This document shows positions 51,401-56,768 of a stretch of 64,000 nt of DNA, piece by piece. The notes under the pieces are model-generated. The model was not told where the DNA came from, ran no database searches, and worked only from the letters and a program-made list of their open reading frames with translations. The stretch covers positions 1,352,501-1,416,500 of the forward strand of contig JASJOG010000051.1 in NCBI GenBank assembly GCA_030142905.1, written 5' to 3'. This DNA is from Heliopora coerulea. Lineage: Eukaryota; Cnidaria; Anthozoa; Scleralcyonacea; Helioporidae. Position numbers and translations under genes: made by a program. Numbering within the stretch: the stretch's first letter is position 1; each line of letters opens with the position of its first letter.

Positions 51401-54400
51401 AGAAAAAAATCAACATTATTTACATAGTAAATCAACAAATGAATATTACCACTAAAGTCAAAACAACTAATTCTCTGGTTTTGGACACTCTCATCACATT
51501 GACATTGAACCGGCTACTGTACTGAATCCTTTATCTAATAACTATGCGTGGTTATCGTCAAAACATATTTTGCAATGAAGTAAGAACACTTGCACCCAAT
51601 TACAAGATTTAAAAACTGTACAATATTTTATAGGTAATTCAAACAGAACCAACGACGTTCAAGACATACCGCTGCAAACACGTCAACAATACAGTCGGCT
51701 TTGGAAATTTAACCACAGAGCTCCTGCAGGAATAACTTGTGCTCGTTTAAGGATTCTTGATCTACAATTTTACACAGTGTCAACATGAACCAAAACATCT
51801 TCATCAAATTCCTATTCATCTTCGCTTCCACCACAATCTTTGTGGAATGCCACAGAGTTGACTTTTCAAGTGATGAAAAAGACTTCATCACGAATCACGA
51901 AAATTTTCGTGAGAATCCGGCATTTATCGAACGTCAGCCACAGGGAAAACGCATGAGTCGAAGACCTCCAAATTTCCCGAAAACTAAACGACGACGATTA
52001 ACCAGATCAAAAGTCCAATGCAGTGGCAACAGAACAGTGTTTGACTACAACAATTCTTTCAACTGCCGATACGACAACGCGTGTTTTGAAACTTTTTTTG
52101 ATTGCTGTCCAGATTACGAGCGCCAGTGTGGAAAACAGACAAAATCGATTCGAAACCAACACAAAACAAAACAATCCACTGATTGGAAATGTGTCAAAAT
52201 GGGGTTGTACGTTGGTGAAGGCTGTATTATAGGCGGGCCAGTTGGTGTATGGATGATTCACTCATGTTCTTCGGCATGACCATCTGACAAAACCAAAAGT
52301 AAATGCCACAATCCCCCAAACAGATTTTCCCATCCAGTCGAGGATTATCTTCCAGTTGTAGCCGACAACCAGTTCACATACCGTAATAAACATTGCGCCA
52401 CTTGTCATGGAATATGGAACTATAGTACATGGAACATTAGGGTACAGACGTTCGTCACTCCACCGGCAGAATACGATTTGGATGCGAAACTTCGATTCGT
52501 TCTTGACAACGGTGGACACTTCCAACATGTTGGACCGATAGAAAATCAGCCAAGACGATACTGTGTTGGTGAGAAGTACATTGGCGGATGTAATGACACT
52601 TCTCACCGACAGTGCGAGGAATGCTTGAACGGACCTGCGGAACTTGCAGTGAACATATATCATTATTTTAAGAATAAGGCGTGTGCCGTTTGCAACAAAG
52701 ATACCGCAGTCTCCGTTTGGGGTCACAGTGGATTTTGTGGTGGGTTACCTCAAGGTTTTTCTATTGTATTCAACATTAGGAATCCCGGTTTACCACCAAC
52801 AACTCGAATCGTTTTAAAGCATTGTCCCCGTGATACAGTGTACGATGAAAACTTAGAGTTCTGTCGAGAAGCCTTTATCACTTCCGCTGAGGACAATTTA
52901 TCAAGCGTGTTTCTGGTTGTTTTATGGCTTCGAATGAGCTTGTTAGTTCATAATGTTTCTACTTTTAAACACTTTATGAAAAAGGCTTTGACTGAGAACT
53001 TTTACCTAATGCCAGCCCAGATATCGACTTTAAATTTTCATCAACAGGACCACGGTTATTTCATGGCAGCTACTTTCCGTTTATCTCTGACTCCATATCA
53101 AGATCTTTTACTAGCAAAGAAGATAAACGTCACCAACGCAAACATATCGAGTAAATCCAAGAAGTTCTTAAAACTGTTGAATTTCAGTGGGAACTTTACA
53201 ATCACATTCAAGAATTATAGTTTTCTGTTATTAAACTGAGCTCAAAACAGCTCGCTTGCTTTGGTGGCCTGGTACTTAAATCTGGTCAATATGAATTGGA
53301 TAACAGAACCGGTGGGGTTCTTGAAATCAAGACAGGAAAATATTTTTCACAGAAAGAATATTCTATCCTTCCAAAAGGGGGTGGGAACATCACGATTTGT
53401 CGTCAGCTAGTTCTTTCCGATTGTACTGAAGATTATGCATATGTGCCACTTCACCGCAACGAGTATGTCATTCTATCGAATTTGTCGCTTTTCCACAACG
53501 TAACGAACAGGACGTTTGAATTTGGGACGTATCAGATCAACGAAAGTCATAAGAACAAAAATGACGACATCCAAAGTTACGTTAACACAAACAGCAACCT
53601 AGAACGCGCTCCAAACAGCATTTTCTCGAGTTATGCAACATTCGCCATTTGCCTGCCATATCGAACAGCTTATAATCAATCAAACAATCATACAAACAAT
53701 ATGAAACCTAATTTCCAGACAAGTTACGGCCTAAGACTTCTTACAATCATTGGATTCAGCATTTCCACCTTCTGGCTTCTGGTTCTGTTAATCACATATT
53801 TACTGTTTGAAGAATTGAGGACTGTTCCTGGAATGAACTTGATGAACTTGAGCTTTTCGCTTCTGGTATCACAGTTCTTTTGGTTGTTTGGTACTGGTCA
53901 AGAGCAAATAACGACATTGTGCAAAGTTGTTGCTATACTCGAGCATTATCTAATCCTTGTTTCGTTCCTCGCTATGTCTGCTATCTCCCATCATTCGTGC
54001 CTTGTCTTCTCGCAACCTTTTGGCACCCGAAGGAGTAAGCAAAGACGCCAAACGTTTATCAAGTACTCAACAGTCATTTGGTTGGGCCCGGCTATTTTTG
54101 TTGCCATCTGTGTCATCCTCGACAAAACTGGTGAATTCGCAGTTAATTATGGGACTAATTGTTGGTTAGGAACAAGAACTTCCAAGCTATATCTATTCTT
54201 ACTACCCATTGGTTTGCTACTGTTCTTCAATGTTTTTGCTTTTATTCGAGCTGCAGCAAGTTTGTCAAGGCACCAGAGAGGCTTGAACATTTTGCAGAAA
54301 AAAAGAAGGCAAAATCTCCTGATCTGTATCAAGCTTTCGACACTGGTAGGCTTCCCTTGGATATTTCCTTTTTTCGCGTGTTTTTTCCCTACGTAGAGGC

Positions 54401-54663
54401 ACTTGAGTATCTCTTCGTGATTTTTGCATGCTTCCAAGGGTATTACATCGCTATGGCATTCTTGTGTAATTCAAACATTCTTAATCTGTACAAGAATCGT
54501 TGCACCTAAAAGGACACAGTCCACGTAGGCTCAAATGGACGGTGTAAGAGTACAGCATCAACATTTTAGTTTCGTTTCAAATGAGTAATTGCAAATCCAG
54601 AATCAAAGAAGATGAACTAACGAATATCGTTGCGATCGGTGCCAGGAGGAAAACGAAGTCTCG

Positions 54664-54701
<38 letters not shown>

Positions 54702-56736
54702 ACCCCAGCAAATGGCTTTAAGTAAAGACATAATGCACACATAATATATAAAATCTTTAATGCTGATGTTTTGTTACTTACTTAGTAATATCTTTAGAGT
54801 GAATATTTACAACGTAGAAATGGCTTAAATAGCTTAACTGTTACAAAATTAGAAAGTGATTGGATGGGACAAAGCAAGGTGACAGGAGTCAGAGACGCGT
54901 AACGAGGTGGAAACGGAAATTAACAGATGGGGATGAAAGGGGGAAGAATATTAAGAAAAGGGGAAAAAATTATCAAAACAGTGTCAAATGAAAAGATCGA
55001 AGGCACCGGAAGACAATGGAGGCACCGGAAGACAAAACAGAAAAATCGTCAAAAGAAACATTATGACCGGTTTGTTTCTGGTGTGACAAGACACTGGAGA
55101 GTGTGCTTGCTGAAACTGCTTTGCTAGTGTAGGCCGAAATACACATGTAATCTGAGATTCTAGTACGTAAAGGTCGGCAAGTTTCGTCAACGTACGACAC
55201 CTGGTAGTGTCGGCACGTAAACGTATAAACAACATGAGATCTCATTTTCAGTGGTAATCGGTCTTTGAAGGGAAAACAATCTTTTAGGCAGCAAACTTGT
55301 CGGAAGACAACACGTAATTGAGCATATGGAAAGGCAGACGAGATTAATTTTTTTACTTGACTTCGAATTCGGAGACTGTGGTTGCCTGTGTAAGGCAAAA
55401 CCAGAGAGTGTAAGCTTAGGAGCCGTAAGCATTTGAACTGGAGGCTTCAAAACTTTGTTTAGAAAGGTGCGGAAACAGTGGTCTAAAAATCGGCCCGGAT
55501 ATCCGTTCTGTTTCAGCAAACTTTTGAGTTTCTGTAGTTCATCATGAAAAGTAAAATAGGAACTGAAGAGATTAAAGTAACGAAAAAGTACAGTGTAGAT
55601 AAGATCTTTTTTAAATATGATTGGCAAGAAGCTCTCCAAATTCAATAACAGTCCGGTGAAGGTTGGTTTTTGGTGAATCGAAGTAATGAAAGAACCAAGG
55701 TGCGTTAAATTTTTATATCGAGGAAAGGAAGTGTCCTATCAGTTTCAACCTCATGCGGAAACTTAATACAATTATGTTGGGAGTTAAGGTATTCAAGAAA
55801 AGGGTTAATATGATGGGGAAGATATATAGGGAGAAGTTAAAAACGACTTTATTAGGGTCAATTGCAGCAGTTGACGAAGAATTAATGAAGAGACGAAAGA
55901 GTTTCTAATCCTGGACTTTTTGTGATGTGAATCACGATGTGGAAGTGTCTTGGTGTTAAGGTATTCGAGAAAAGGGATAATATGATCTTTCGATTTGAAT
56001 AAAATAAAGGAATTATCAACGCAGCGTCTATAATAAGCAGGTTTGAATTCAGCCGGACAATTATCGAGCCACTTTTGTTGTGTCGGATAAATGTCGGCCG
56101 GAGAAGTTGAAAGTGACTTTATTTCGGAGTGATTTTTTGACCACTGTTTCCGCACCTTTCCAAACAAAGTTTTGAAGTCCCCAGTTTTGAAGCCCCAGTG
56201 AGCCCCCAGCACGCTCACTGAGCCCGCAACAAAGACCAGCGGCAAGGTGGATTCGCTAAACTGCAGTCTAATGTAATATAGAGCGATTTAAGAGTTCTTT
56301 TTCCTTGCAACTGCGGATTATTTTATTTTATGTGAGTACCCAGTTCATGAAATATAACTATTATATGTTAATAAACTTAATCATTGTTTTTGTACAGACT
56401 TTGTTAATATATAGTTTGTGGTCTAATGTAATTGTGAAAATGAGGATAGATGCCATTTTATAGTTAAAACAAACCATATATTAATTGAGTTTTTGAATGA
56501 TCAACTGATTCATAAACTACATCAAATTTATTTGTTCTTTTTGATGATCATCAGGCAACTGAGCTCAGCTGCCTGACGATCGCTTAACATCGTGAAACTT
56601 TAAGAAGCGACCTAAAGGACATTTTTAGTTATATACATTATATACATTATATACAATATGTATATTATATACATTGTATTGTATATAACATACATATTGT
56701 ATATAATGTATATATATACATATACCATACATATAT

Positions 56737-56768
<32 letters not shown>

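Noticed and set aside
52262..53240. Introns as the cause of the receptor copy 1 breaks
   Set aside because: The frame is unchanged across the TGA and copy 2 is open there; no GT-AG pair surrounds either shift, and inserting one T repairs each.
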